Positions 20,509 to 30,590 of a DNA stretch of 64,000 nucleotides are shown here, one piece after another. The notes below the pieces were generated by a model that was not told the DNA's origin, made no database searches, and worked only from the letters and a program-made list of their open reading frames with translations. Each line of letters begins with the position of its first letter. Within the stretch, counting starts at the first letter, position 1. The stretch is from Armigeres subalbatus. Lineage: Eukaryota; Arthropoda; Insecta; Diptera; Culicidae. The translations under genes and the position numbers were made by a program. The DNA lies in contig NC_085140.1 in NCBI RefSeq assembly GCF_024139115.2, positions 30,243,806 to 30,307,805 on the forward strand, written 5' to 3'.

Positions 20509-21683
20509 AAACCAGGATCTCGCCTTCTGGTGAACAGATGGTGAGCTCCCTGCAACAGCTCTGCCTCAGAAAATCCTTCTGATCTGGCGTTGAAATCGAC
20601 TTCTTTTAAGAATTCGTTCAACCGTCTGCCATTATCCATTCCGTCGTATTTCACCGACCACTTATGGATCGGGAACTTACTTCCGCTATTCAATGGTCTA
20701 CTGTTATCCTTCCTTACCTCCTTCTTCTCATTGCTACTGTTTTCTACCACCTTCTCTTCTTCTGAATTTTTGAGTGTGTCCAACGACTCATTTCTTTGTT
20801 TTAACCAGCCTAAGAAATCTACCGATTTCGCCTGTACTTCTTCTACTTCTTTTTCCTCCGTCAAACGCTCTTCGATTTGAGTACTGTTTGATGTGCCTGT
20901 ATGAAGTTCCTGCTGCTGAACAACGGGCTGGTCAGACTCAAGCACAGTGATGCGTTGTAGCAATTGGGTCATAATCGCTTTCAATTGTTTTATTTCGTCT
21001 GCGAATCCCTGTCTCTCGCTATATACAACTTTAACAGACTCATTGTCCCTAGCACTAACTCTGTCAACCGTATTGCTATCTTTAGGATCGGTTTCCTTGC
21101 TATTCACAGACCTCTCACTCGTTTGTTCATTCACGTTGTTCTCTTGCTCTAACTCATCGGTTTGGTTTTCTCCCCTAAGGGTGTTCAAGCTCTCGTTTAT
21201 GATTGCTAATTCTGCCTCTCGCACCTCTAACAGGTGGGAGGTGGCCGAATAGTACACATTGAGTAACTTGACACACTCCCCAGCTATCACTGCAAGGCTG
21301 TTCAATTCGTCGTCCTTCTTAGTGTTAGTTCTCAAACGCTGCATTCGGAAGAGAATGTGAATTAACCTAGTTTTAAACAATTGATCTGGAGCCTTTTTCA
21401 TCGCACGCTTTTCCAAATGATTTTTAATTCCATTCAACTTATCGTCGCAAACCTCTAATTCATGAACTACCGATTCACCAACAAACAATGTTCTCAAGTC
21501 TGATTTTCCTTTTTCCTCTTTCAGGCGGCTACGCAGATTTCGTTCGGCAACGCTACGTGTGCCTTCTACCGGCATGCTACGGATCTTCAACTCGTACTCT
21601 AGCTCATCTATTGTCAGATGGCTAGGATTCATCGCGTGGTACCACGATACGAAATGGGACATAGCCATCTCTTCAACAGGCAT
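20487..21683 (-). CDS. Gypsy Gag, N-terminal part
   Basis: This 398-residue frame begins 550 bases inside the 5' LTR. Charged, coiled-coil-like sequence makes up most of it. The end carries the capsid-start block FPIHKWSVKYDGMDNGRRLNEF and EAELLQGAHHLFT and then runs out of frame where the next gag segment begins. The start is chosen as the first ATG after the leader. Confidence 0.8.
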   Translation of the reverse strand: MPVEEMAMSHFVSWYHAMNPSHLTIDELEYELKIRSMPVEGTRSVAERNLRSRLKEEKGKSDLRTLFVGESVVHELEVCDDKLNGIKNHLEKRAMKKAPDQLFKTRLIHILFRMQRLRTNTKKDDELNSLAVIAGECVKLLNVYYSATSHLLEVREAELAIINESLNTLRGENQTDELEQENNVNEQTSERSVNSKETDPKDSNTVDRVSARDNESVKVVYSERQGFADEIKQLKAIMTQLLQRITVLESDQPVVQQQELHTGTSNSTQIEERLTEEKEVEEVQAKSVDFLGWLKQRNESLDTLKNSEEEKVVENSSNEKKEVRKDNSRPLNSGSKFPIHKWSVKYDGMDNGRRLNEFLKEVDFNARSEGFSEAELLQGAHHLFTRRRDPGLWRLVAI

Positions 21684-22233
21684 TCAACTAAGAAAATCGA
21701 ATATTGAATTAAAAAAGAAACTATGAAATCCTTTCAAGTGGATTATCACCCAAAAAAATTGAAAATCCTAGAGAAAAGAAATACTTCTGTTCAAAGAAGC
21801 TGTAAATTAAAAAATCCTTAAATTTGTTCACGCTCCCTAATGAAGCAAATAATTTGAAAATCCTAGTTTTAGTTCGTCTATCTTTGATAAACTTTAGTTT
21901 TTATTTGGTGTTTTACTCAACAGTCTGAAAGAATACAACACTGATCAAATTCCGGAATTCAACGCGAATCTCTCCGACTAATTCATATGCTTTTAGTAAG
22001 TTTTGCTCAATGATGGGTAGCTATTCAGACCGTTCGCTTACATCCAAGACCCCTCTTAATGAAAAAAATTATATTGACCCTCTTTCATCAATTGGTTACC
22101 TGTTTTGTGTGCTTTGGTCAAGTTCGTTAGCGAAGTCTGGACGTTTTCCCAGAGACTTCTGCAAAGACACGCAATTGGCATTCAAGTGTACCCGGGCACT
22201 GATAATCTACGCAAATTTCAGTTGGGCGCTAAG
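21684..22233 (-). other. Gypsy 5' leader with primer-binding-site-like sequence
   Basis: It is non-coding leader between the 5' LTR and gag. On the minus strand TAGCGCCCAACTG occurs within a few bases of the LTR end and is a candidate tRNA primer-binding site. The primer tRNA is not assigned. Confidence 0.45.
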
Positions 22234-23239
22234 TGTAACTTGTGAGGCGATCCCTACCCAGCACTAATGAGACCCCCCTTATTCAATGCCTCAGGGTCGG
22301 CGTACGCGCTTGATTATCGCGGCCAAGAAAACACTTAAACACTTTTGCTGAACATACTCCCACTTTATTCACGTCTTCGCACACAGGTACCAGTCTTCCC
22401 ACTTTCTTACGCCCTATCTCCTACCTCAACTCTCTCCCTCTCTGATACGGTCACACGTCGGCGGGGCCCCGTTACTCGATCCACCGTTCCACCTACTTCT
22501 CGTTCTTCCTGCCGTTAGTCCAGACTGCTACAAAATGGCCGCTGAACACTGTCGGCTAGTTTGTGGCACTGGGAGTAGCTTCTTGGTTGGCCAGACACAG
22601 GACGTCAACGGATCGAAACTGCGGATTTTCACGCGGTCTCCAGGTTGGTGGTTCCAGGAACGACCACGTCGTTAACGCCGACGCCAATTTCGATGGTAAA
22701 ACACCGAGGTCCTGGATGATGATGGGGTAAGTTTTTGGCGGTTAACGATGGCGGTGGATGATCGAGGAGCAGATTAGTGATGGTATTACCTGGATGATTC
22801 CCAATATTCACTTCCGTTTTTCTCACTCCGTTTTTATATCGCTAATATTGCTTTAAAATAGCTAGTGGTTTCCTTTATCGGAACTTGTAGTCGCATTCAC
22901 GTCCTTTCTATACAAAAGTTGCGAACTAATGGTTCTTGCGATGGCGGTTAAGTCGCTCAACTTGATAACTTGAACTCATCCACCCATCCCGCTAATGTCC
23001 CATGGTTTCCTCGATTTTACCACCCACATTGGCTGACTATCCATATCCTTTTTTGTGGCGTTTGGTGGTGAGTAGCGGAACTATCGTGATGTGGTTGCGT
23101 TCTGCACAGTGGGTGTTGGGTGGTGTCCAGTATACATGTTTAAACAGTTACTTGTTATTTTTGTACAACACTATATTACGAAACACAAAAACACGAAAAT
23201 CTCAAAGGTCTTGGACAGATCAACACACCACTGGTTACA
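22234..23239 (-). repeat. Gypsy 5' LTR
   Basis: Its TGTAAC...GTTACA ends match the partner at 14012-15018. It lies upstream of gag on the minus strand and is followed (on +) by the ACCT target duplicate at 23240-23243. Confidence 0.92.
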
Positions 23240-23992
23240 ACCTGACGCCGTATCCAGATAAAGATTCTTCGACTTGCTTTCGGCATTCTCGCCTAGTGCA
23301 GTGAGAACCTGTTTTTCGTTAGAAAGCCAAATTCTCAGATGAAATCCTCCTCTGCTGTGAATCATTCTCACCTCCTTCGATAGTTGTATTGCTTTATTAG
23401 GGGTTTCAAAGCTGTCCAAGAAATCATCCACATAGTGATTATGTATGATAGCGTGAGCTGCGCGAGGATAGCGGTCCGAAAAAGCTTCTGCGTTTTTAAT
23501 CTTAACAAACTGCGCCGATGCTGGTAATGAAGTGAATCCGAATGTTGCTACGTTCATCAGAAACACGGTTGGAGGTTTAGATGGATCTGTGCGCCACAAA
23601 AATCTTTGGGAATGTCTATCGGTTTCTTTTATTCCTATTTGATAGAACATTTCTTGTATATCTGCAGAAACTCCCACTGTAAACTGACGGAATCGTGAAA
23701 GTATCGCCGGCAAAGAGGTCAATTGGTCGGGTCCTTTCAAAAGAAGTGAATTGAGAGAAATACCATTAACATTTGCAACTGCATCCCATATAAGCCTAAC
23801 TTTGCTGGGTTTTTTAGGATTAATAACCGCTCCCAACGGCAGATACCTCACTCGTTTTAGGTCGACGTTGTTCATCTCTTCCACAGTTGCTGGTTTTGTC
23901 TGGTACTCCTCAAACTGCCTGTTGATGTTATCCTTCAAGTATTCGTCGCGCTCCATCCTACTCTCTAGACATTCGAGTCTCTTGAGCGCCAT
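23240..23992 (-). pseudogene. BEL/Pao reverse transcriptase core
   Basis: The minus-strand frame holds RYLPLGAVINP, VRLIWDAVANVNG, SADIQEMFYQIGI and the catalytic YVDD, then GGFHLRIWLSN and YLDTASG. This is a BEL/Pao reverse transcriptase with YVDD in place of the gypsy YLDD. It is cut at its N-terminal side by a Feilai SINE, with the missing part at 29823-30037, and at its C-terminal side by the gypsy insertion, continuing at 14011 and below. Confidence 0.9.
23984..23992. repeat. TSD of the outer Feilai SINE (5' copy)
   Basis: GAGCGCCAT here matches GAGTGCCAT at 29814-29822 with one mismatch. The two copies bracket the SINE plus the R1 element inside it and join the BEL reading segments. 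Confidence 0.7.
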
Positions 23993-24226
23993 CCTAAGCC
24001 GTGTAGTGAGATGCGCGGCTTCAAAGCAAGACGATGCTGAGGGTGGCTGGGTTCGATTCCCGGTGCCAGTCTAGGCAATTTTCGGTTTGGAAATTGCCTC
24101 GACTTCCCTGGGCATAAAAGTATAATCGTGTTAGCCTCATGATATACGAATGCAGAAATGGTAACTTGGCTTAGAACCTCGCAGTAAATAACTGTGGCAG
24201 TGCTTATTGAACACTAAGCAGCGAGG
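23993..24226 (+). mobile_element. Feilai-type SINE, 5' part
   Basis: It has a tRNA-related head with box A-like GTGTAGTGAGATGCGCGG and box B GGTTCGATTCCC. The characteristic Feilai body follows (GGCAATTTTCGG, TCCCTGGGCATAAAAGTAT, CGTGTTAGCCTCATGATA, CTCGCAG.TAATAACTGTGG). It stops at AGCAGCGAGG (24217-24226), which is repeated at 29759-29768 where the SINE resumes. An R1-type LINE therefore split it. Confidence 0.88.
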
Positions 24227-24284
24227 GGGGAGCAGGGACTTTGTCCAAGGGCTTGACGACCCCTCCCCATGGCCACTGCGAGTT
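24227..24284 (+). promoter_or_regulatory. LINE 5' UTR block shared with the LINE at 34383
   Basis: The first ~58 bases include GCAGGGACTTTGTCCAAGGG, CTTGACGAC and CCTCCCCA. They align almost base for base with 34384-34443 at the start of a different LINE. Position at the extreme 5' end suggests an internal promoter or RNA-structure module. Confidence 0.6.
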
Positions 24285-24440
24285 AGACCGGGACCATCGT
24301 CCCTAACCCCTAATCCCAAGGCGTCAAGCGACCCGTGCCGAGGGGATGCATGGCCAGGGGGGTGAAATAATAAGCTAGGCCTTTAACGGAGCCTGTAGGG
24401 TACCTGGGCACCCCCCACAGTAATTGTCCCTTACCGCGTC

Positions 24441-26117
24441 ATGCTGGGCTCTGGCGTGGTGGACCTCTTTTCCCGAGCAACTCGTGGGATCAAAATGGAA
24501 AACCAAGACAATTCTTCAACTAGTGGTAGTAGTGTAGGCGACAACCCCTTCGCAAGAGGTGGGTTGTTCAGGTCTCCGCCTAGGAGGCCAGAGGCAATAG
24601 TCGGCAGCTCAGTGCGCAGCGCCAGCGTGGGTCACTTAACCTTCCTCTCGGCTAAAAAAACGCCGGTAGAGGTTATTGACGGCCCATGGCTTGCGGAGGC
24701 GATGAACCGCAAACGCGACGGGCTTTCGGCCTTCGAGGTGGCGACGGAACAGCTGGACGCCATCATCGACTTTGTGTCATCGAAGCATAATATCAGTAAG
24801 GACCTCAAGAGGAGCTTGCTGAAACTTCGAAAGTCGATGTTGGACGCCAAGCTGGAAACGGCGGTGGGGACGGCCAAGTACGATCCCGTGAAATCCATGG
24901 AGTCGAGGTCTACCCAGACTGAGGCCCAAGAATTCGCGGATTTGGGCAAGGTCGAATCGACCGAGGGCGTGCCAGCGAAGACGGTGATGCCAAAGTCTAC
25001 CCAGACTGAGGCTCAAGTATTCGCAGGCACGTCAGGTGTGGCTGCTCCAACGGAGCAGACACAAAAACGGGGGAGACAGTCTCCAGGGGATGAGCTCCCT
25101 GGGGGCCGCCCCAAAACGCGGAGGGTTACTACCCCGAACAAGGGTAGTGGGGCTGGGAAGCTGAACCCCGGCCAGGTACCTCCAAAACCGGGGGAGGAAG
25201 GACCTGGAAAGGTCCGTCCACCCAGGAAAGACGGTGGTAAGGGGTTACGGCAGGCTGCGAGCTCTCAGCCGCCCCAGACCAGGGAAATAGAGGGGGATGA
25301 CGCCTCCTGGACCCTGGTCAAGAACAAGAGGAAACCGAAGACGTCAAGGGCCGAAAAGAAAGCCCAGGCGAATGAGGGTAGCAAGAAGTCTAGGGTAGGC
25401 GCCAATCGCTCCAGGGGCGATGCCCTAGTCATCAAAACGGACGAGGCTAAGTACTCGGACGTCTTGAAGGCGATGAGGAGTGACGTCAAGCTCGGTGAAC
25501 TCGGCGCCGACGTACGTCGAATAAGACGTACCCGGATGGGCGAGATGATCCTCGAGCTAAAGCGGGGCGTCTCGCAAAAGGGCGCCGCCTACAAGAAGTT
25601 GGCGGAGGAAGTCCTAAGCGAAACGGTCAAGGTGAGGGCACTCACGACGGAGGTGAATCTAAGGGTTAAAGACCTGGACGAGATCACAGAAGTCGAAGAG
25701 CTCGTCACGGCACTGCGGCGACAGTGCGAAGTGGAGGCGTCCACCGCAGCCGTTCGGCTACGGAAAGGTCCGGCAGGGACACAGGTAGCATTGGTTCGGC
25801 TACCTGCAGCGGACGCCTCCAAGGTAGTCAAGTTAGGGAGCGTCAAGGTGGGGTGGTCGGTATGCCCTGTGGGCATATATGAGCAACCCGAAGTTTGCTT
25901 CATGTGCCTGGAACCGGGGCACAAGCAATGGGACTGCAAAGGCCCTGACAGAAGCAAGCTCTGTCGACGCTGCGGATTGGAGGGACATAAGGCACAATGC
26001 TGCACGAACCCTCCCAACTGTTTGATCTGTTCCAGCAAAGCTGCGAACAGCAAGCACCCCATGGGGGGTTCGAAGTGCCCGGCGTTTAAGCGTGCTGCAA
26101 AATCACAGTGCAGGTAA
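24441..26117 (+). CDS. R1 ORF1 protein (Gag-like, zinc knuckles)
   Basis: The 558-residue frame is intact. The N-terminal half is Ser/Lys/Pro-rich and contains two STQTEAQ repeats (near residues 155 and 187). The C-terminal part has an RNA-binding fold region and a cluster of CCHC knuckles from about residue 486 (CFMCLEPGHKQWDC, CRRCGLEGHKAQC, then a third Cys/His cluster). ORF1 proteins of R1 elements bind element RNA and assemble with ORF2 protein. GC content is higher than in the surrounding DNA, as is usual for these LINEs. The start is the first ATG in frame, and a later ATG at codon 19 is also possible. Confidence 0.85.
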   Translation: MLGSGVVDLFSRATRGIKMENQDNSSTSGSSVGDNPFARGGLFRSPPRRPEAIVGSSVRSASVGHLTFLSAKKTPVEVIDGPWLAEAMNRKRDGLSAFEVATEQLDAIIDFVSSKHNISKDLKRSLLKLRKSMLDAKLETAVGTAKYDPVKSMESRSTQTEAQEFADLGKVESTEGVPAKTVMPKSTQTEAQVFAGTSGVAAPTEQTQKRGRQSPGDELPGGRPKTRRVTTPNKGSGAGKLNPGQVPPKPGEEGPGKVRPPRKDGGKGLRQAASSQPPQTREIEGDDASWTLVKNKRKPKTSRAEKKAQANEGSKKSRVGANRSRGDALVIKTDEAKYSDVLKAMRSDVKLGELGADVRRIRRTRMGEMILELKRGVSQKGAAYKKLAEEVLSETVKVRALTTEVNLRVKDLDEITEVEELVTALRRQCEVEASTAAVRLRKGPAGTQVALVRLPAADASKVVKLGSVKVGWSVCPVGIYEQPEVCFMCLEPGHKQWDCKGPDRSKLCRRCGLEGHKAQCCTNPPNCLICSSKAANSKHPMGGSKCPAFKRAAKSQCR

Positions 26118-27714
26118 CGCAGCTAAACCTGAACCACTGTGATGCAGCCCAGCAACTGCTGTGTCAGACAGTTGCTGAATGGGGACGGATATCGCCATCA
26201 TAGCAGATCCTTACCGGGTACCCGCCAGGAACGGTAATTGGGTCACCGATGGGTCTAAAATGGCGGCGATATGGACAACGGGGAAATACCCAGTCCAAGA
26301 GTTGGTGTCTTCGACGCACGAAGGCTTCGTCATTGCCAAAGTCAACGGGGTCTTCTTCTGCAGCTGCTATGCGCCTCCTCGATGGTCGATCGAGCAGTTC
26401 GGTCGAATGCTAGATTGTTTGACGGCTAACTTGATGGGGCGTAGGCCGGTGGTGATAGCGGGGGACTTCAACGCTTGGGCCGTGGAATGGGGAAGCCGAT
26501 CAACGAATCAACGGGGGCAGATCCTGCTGGAATCACTGGCCATGTTGGATGTGGACTTGGCTAATGTCGGTACCAAAAGTACCTACAGCTGGAACGGTGC
26601 CGAGTCGATTATCGACGTTACGTTCTGGAGCCCTGGCCAAACAAGTAGTTCGAACTGGAGGGTAGATGATGGCTACACTCACAGCGACCACCTGGCGGTT
26701 CGCTACAGTATCGACTATACGGCCAGCATTCAGCGGACGGAAGAAGGGGCGAGGCCTAGGCCTCGTATGTGGAAGACATCATACTTCGACGACGAGGTGT
26801 TTAAGGAAGCGCTCCGCCGCGAGCACAATACTCTCGGTCTGAGCGGCGAGCAGCTGGTAACAGTACTCTCGCGTGCATGCGATGCCACCATGCCTAGGAA
26901 AGTCCACCCTAGGAATGGGAGACCACCGGCTTACTGGTGGACTCAAGCAATTGCGAACCTGCGCCGCGCCTGCCTACGGGCAAGGAGGCGGATGCAGCGA
27001 GCACGCACAGAAGAGGAGCGTGTTGAACGACGGGTGGCGTTCGTGGCTGCTAGAGCCGCTCTGAAGACTGAGGTTAGATCAAGCAAAAAAGCCTGCTTCG
27101 AGGGTCTGTGTCAAAGTGCCAACGCGAATCCATGGGGTGACGCCTATAGGGTCGTAATGGCCAAGACACGCGGGGCGATGGCCCCTACAGAGCGGTCTCC
27201 AGAGATGCTGGATAGGATCATCGCGGGGTTCTTCCCACGTCACGACCCAAGTCCCTGGCCTCCCTTTGTGGAGCTGCCACGGGCCAGGGTGGCCGACGAG
27301 GGAAGAGTAACGGTGGCGGAACTTGCGGGGATTGCACAGTCCCTTAGTGTAGGTAAGGCGCCAGGACCGGATGGTATTCCGAACCTGGCCATCAAAGCGG
27401 CCATTGCCGAGGCTCCCGAGATGTTCAGATCTGTTATGCAGAGATGCCTGGACGAGGGAGTCTTCCCTGAAGCATGGAAAAGGCAGAGCTTGGTCCTATT
27501 GCCAAAAGCGGGAAAACCACCGGGGGATCCGTCGGCATATAGACCAATATGCCTGCTTGATATGGCGGGGAAGGTGCTCGAGAAGATCATCCTCAACAGG
27601 TTGTTGATACGCACGGAGGGTGCGGATGGTCTATCGAGCAACCAGTTTGGCTTCCGAAAGGGTAAGTCGACCGTAGACGCTATCTTGTCGGTTACCAAAT
27701 CCGCGGAGATAGCT
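26108..27714 (+). pseudogene. R1 ORF2, endonuclease and start of reverse transcriptase
   Basis: The region overlaps the end of ORF1 and starts with a QLNLNHC-like endonuclease N-terminus in one frame. It then shifts by one base near 26182 (a G-run) into the long frame 26179-27714. The endonuclease is recognisable by GDFNAWAVEWGS, a YSWNG block and SDHLAVRYS. Reverse transcriptase begins at GKAPGPDGIPN and runs through AYRPICLLDMAGKVLEK and NQFGFRKGKSTVDAI. It ends where the Feilai SINE is inserted. The encoded enzyme would nick target DNA and prime reverse transcription there. Confidence 0.85.
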
Positions 27715-27996
27715 TCTTCTTCTTCTTCTTATTGGCATTACATCCCCACACTGGGACAGAGCCGCCTCGCAGCTTAGTGTTCATTAAGCACTTCCACAGT
27801 TATTAACTGCGAGGTTTCTTAGCCAGGTTACCATTTTTGCATTCGTACATCATGAGGCTAACACGATGATACTTTTATGCCCAGGGAAGTCGAGACAATT
27901 TCCAATCCGAAAATTGCCTAGACCGGCACCGGGAATCGAACCCAGCCACCCTCAGCATGGTCTTGCTTTGTAGCCGCGCGTCTTACCGCACGGCTA
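27715..27996 (-). mobile_element. Feilai-type SINE inserted in R1 ORF2
   Basis: On the minus strand it runs from the tRNA-related head (AGCCGTGCGGTAAGACGCG-like, box B GGTTCGATTCCC) through the Feilai body to a tail of AAGAAG repeats. The 8-bp direct repeats AGATAGCT at 27707-27714 and 27997-28004 are the target duplication. It looks full length and is therefore younger than the R1 copy it disrupts. Confidence 0.92.
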
Positions 27997-29112
27997 AGAT
28001 AGCTATCCAGCGTAAGAGGAGGGGAGTTCGCTATTGTGCAGTAGTGACTCTCGACGTGAGGAATGCTTTCAATAGTGCCAGTTGGGCAGCTATTGCAGAT
28101 GCGCTCCTGCGTCTTGGAATTCCCGAGTACCTGTACAAGATTCTCGGAAGCTACTTCCAGAATCGAGTACTGGTATACGACACGGAGGCGGGTCGGAAGT
28201 GCGTTGACATAACCTCAGGGGTTCCGCAAGGTTCCATACTGGGTCCGGTGTTATGGAACGTCATGTACGACGGTGTCTTGAGGTTGAAGTTCCCGGTGGG
28301 CATGGCAATCGTCGGCTTCGCTGACGATATTACGCTGGAGGTCTACGGCGAATCGATCGAAGAGGTGGAGTTGACTGCAGCCCACTCGATCGCAATTGTG
28401 GAGGAGTGGATGAGTTCCAGGAAGTTAGAACTGGCTCACCACAAGACTGAGGTGGTTGTTGTTAACAACCGAAAGTCGGAGCAACAAGCGGTGATAAGGG
28501 CAGGCAACTGCACGGTCACCTCTGAACGCTCCATCAAACTCTTGGGGGTAATGATCGACGATAATCTCACCTTTGGTAGCCACGTCAATTACGCCTGCAA
28601 GCGTGCCTCCACAGCTATAGTGGCATTGTCCCGGATGATGTCCAATAGCTCTGCGGTTTATGCCAGCAAGCGCAAGCTTCTGGCTAGTGTCACTCTGTCC
28701 ATACTGAGGTATGGGGGCCAGCAGGGCACGGCCCTGCGTATTAACTGCTACAGAACGAAGTTAGAAAGTACGTATAGGCTCATGTGCCTAAGAGTTGCGA
28801 GCGCGTACCGTACCGTGTCGCACGATGCACTTTGCGTCATCACCGGTATGATGCCTATCGACATAGTTATCGGTGAAGACATAGAGTGCTTCGAAATGCG
28901 CGGCACGAGAGGCATCCGTAGGACTGTCAGGTTGGCCTCAATGGTCAAATGGCAGCGTGCGTGGGACAGTTCCACTAAGGGTAGATGGACACATAGGTTG
29001 ATACCGGAGATAGGTACGTGGGTCAAGAGGCGCCATGGGGAAATCACTTTCCACCTGACCCAGGTCCTTACAGGCCATGGTTGCTTCAGACAGTACCTAC
29101 ACCGGTTCGGGC
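27997..29112 (+). pseudogene. R1 ORF2, reverse transcriptase core
   Basis: After the SINE the frame resumes with VVTLDVRNAFNSASW, SGVPQGSILGPVLWN and the catalytic FADD (in VGFADDITLEV), then LLGVMIDDNLTFGSH and the thumb-like AYRTVSHDALCVITGM. It loses frame near 29112, just before the C-terminal zinc motif. Confidence 0.88.
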
Positions 29113-29355
29113 GAGGCCGAGTGTCCGGTGTGCGTAGGTTTAGAGGAAACGGCGGAACACGTGTTGTTCGTGTGCCCGCGTTTTCGCACAATGCGCGACC
29201 ACATGCTTGCCACATGTGGTCTGGACACTACCCCGGACAACATAGTCCGGAGGATGTGTAAAGATGAAGTTGGCTGGAACGCCGTTTTATCGGCTATCGT
29301 CCAAATCGTCTCGGAGCTACACAGAAGGTGGCGCGTGGACTCGAGGAATGGCTAG
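29113..29355 (+). pseudogene. R1 ORF2 C-terminal zinc motif, shifted frame
   Basis: ECPVCVGLEETAEHVLFVCPRF is the Cys-Cys-His-Cys motif found at the C-terminus of R1-group ORF2. It lies one base out of frame with the reverse transcriptase core. The stop follows at 29355. Confidence 0.82.
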
Positions 29356-29758
29356 TTCAGGCACAAATAAGAGGTGGTCCAAGGGTTCGGAGTCGGCTTC
29401 ATGGGTCATACCGTGCCCTGTGGTCGAACTCGATCCTTTTATCGAACAAGTGGCCGCGTGAAGAACAACATGGTATCGTCGATTTCGCGGCGTCGGTCAA
29501 CCGGGCGGGTTCCGAGCCCGAGGACGGAAAGGGGTCCTCGTCAAGGCTGGGGCAGGCATGCACTGGCCCCCCTTTGAAGCATTACTTTCTGGTTGTACCG
29601 AAGGGACGATGGGCTTGGCGGCAATGGAAACGGTTTAGCTGGTCGGGGATGCAGTCCTGCCTCCCTCATTGGAGGTGGCCCCTAACCAAGCACTTCCTGA
29701 TCAACCCAGGATGTCTGTTGAGCAGATTCCCCCTCCATTGTTTAGGAAGAAAAAAAAA
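29356..29758 (+). other. R1 3' UTR and A-rich tail
   Basis: It is non-coding sequence ending in GGAAGAAAAAAAAA directly against the second AGCAGCGAGG copy, which fixes the 3' end of the LINE. Confidence 0.75.
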
Positions 29759-29813
29759 AGCAGCGAGGCGGCAATGTCCCAGTGGGGGATGTAATGACAA
29801 TGAAGAAGAAGAA
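29759..29813 (+). mobile_element. Feilai-type SINE, 3' part
   Basis: The SINE resumes at AGCAGCGAGG and continues GGCAATGTCCCAGTG.GGGATGTAATG into its GAAGAAGAAG tail. The SINE target duplicate GAGTGCCAT follows at 29814-29822. Confidence 0.85.
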
Positions 29814-29822
29814 GAGTGCCAT

Positions 29823-30312
29823 GGAAATTCAATGGAATCATGCTTCCATAGAAGCCCAGTTTCATATCTTCCGTCCACTTGTTTCGTTGTTTCCTGAAGT
29901 ATATTTCGTGCTCTTTTATCCTCTGCAGATTCCGGCAAATTGCCCATTTTTGTTCCGACTTCTTCTCCTGCAAAATACGTTTTGACCATTTCTTGCAGTT
30001 CATGATCGCCAATACAGGTACAGTTGTGCAAGTTCAAGGAATTCGACGACGAGTCGTGGTCTTTTCCTCCATATATTTACCATCCCAGTCGTGTTTTCTT
30101 TTACCCTCCTTCACATTCAGTGGCACCGTCAAACTTAAATTGTCGATGCCCAACAGCAGGCGTGGTACAGCATGCTGGTAGCTGAATATCGGTAGTCGTC
30201 TGAGATGTTGGAACTTCTTTGCAAGGTCACGATAGCACAAGCTTTGACTGGAAAGACCAAGATTCTGCACTGTGTGGGATTTGGGACACAGTCTATATTA
30301 GTGACACTGGTC
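29823..30312 (-). pseudogene. BEL/Pao protease end and reverse transcriptase N-terminus
   Basis: In two overlapping minus-strand frames it reads LSSQSLCYRDLAKKFQHLRRLPI, PRLLLGIDNLSLTVPL (protease-distal block), then VKTYFAGEEVG, ESAEDKRARNIL and VDGRYETGLLWK (start of BEL reverse transcriptase). It joins 23992 on removal of the SINE. The element stops near 30312, where receptor-gene upstream sequence starts, so gag and the 5' LTR are missing. Confidence 0.85.
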
Positions 30313-30482
30313 GAATTAATTTTCGCTTCTTGCTACTAAATATCTCCCCTAGTGATTGGAGTTAACATGAACAACGCTCTAATCTTTGCGCTCAATGAAG
30401 TTTCAGTAAATTTTCAACAATTTCATTCATTGAAAAGCTTATAATTAAAATGATTGTGAGAAATTCTTCACCTGGTTTTCAA
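30313..30482 (+). other. Upstream region of the second IR gene
   Basis: This aligns with about 3565-3736 upstream of the first receptor gene (TCATTGAAAAGC, ATTAAAATGATTGTGAGAAA, TTCTTCACCTGG). The start of alignment marks the breakpoint between BEL remnant and duplicated gene. Confidence 0.6.
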
Positions 30483-30514
30483 TATTTATAAATTGGAATC
30501 CAATAGTAGTCAGT
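30483..30514 (+). promoter_or_regulatory. TATA box and initiator of the second IR gene
   Basis: TATTTATA at 30483-30490 and TCAGT at 30510-30514 repeat the arrangement seen upstream of copy 1, with the same 27-base spacing and about 75 bases before the ATG. Confidence 0.65.
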
Positions 30515-30590
30515 CAATGACAAGCAAATAGCTATTAAAAGAACCAACACTTAAAAACAGTCACCATTCGGAAAAAAATACAGTGCAACA

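Larger units (their letters stand above)
14012..23239 (-). mobile_element. Complete Ty3/gypsy LTR retrotransposon
   Basis: Two near-identical LTRs of about 1 kb (14012-15018 and 22234-23239) bound minus-strand gag, protease, reverse transcriptase-RNase H and integrase, in the gypsy order with integrase last. The 4-bp direct repeat ACCT at 14008-14011 and 23240-23243 is the target duplication. LTRs differ at roughly ten positions in 1 kb, so insertion is fairly recent, yet the ORFs carry several frameshifts. There is no envelope-like ORF between integrase and the 3' LTR. It inserted into the older BEL/Pao element. Confidence 0.92.
24227..29758 (+). mobile_element. R1-type non-LTR retrotransposon, near full length
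   Basis: It is bounded by the 10-bp duplication AGCAGCGAGG (24217-24226 and 29759-29768) and ends in an A-rich tail (29747-29758). ORF1 has Gag-like zinc knuckles. ORF2 has an APE endonuclease, a reverse transcriptase and a C-terminal zinc motif. ORF2 is broken by single-base shifts near 26182 and 29112 and by a reversed Feilai SINE, so the copy is dead. Classical R1 elements target rDNA, but this copy sits in a SINE. Confidence 0.88.
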
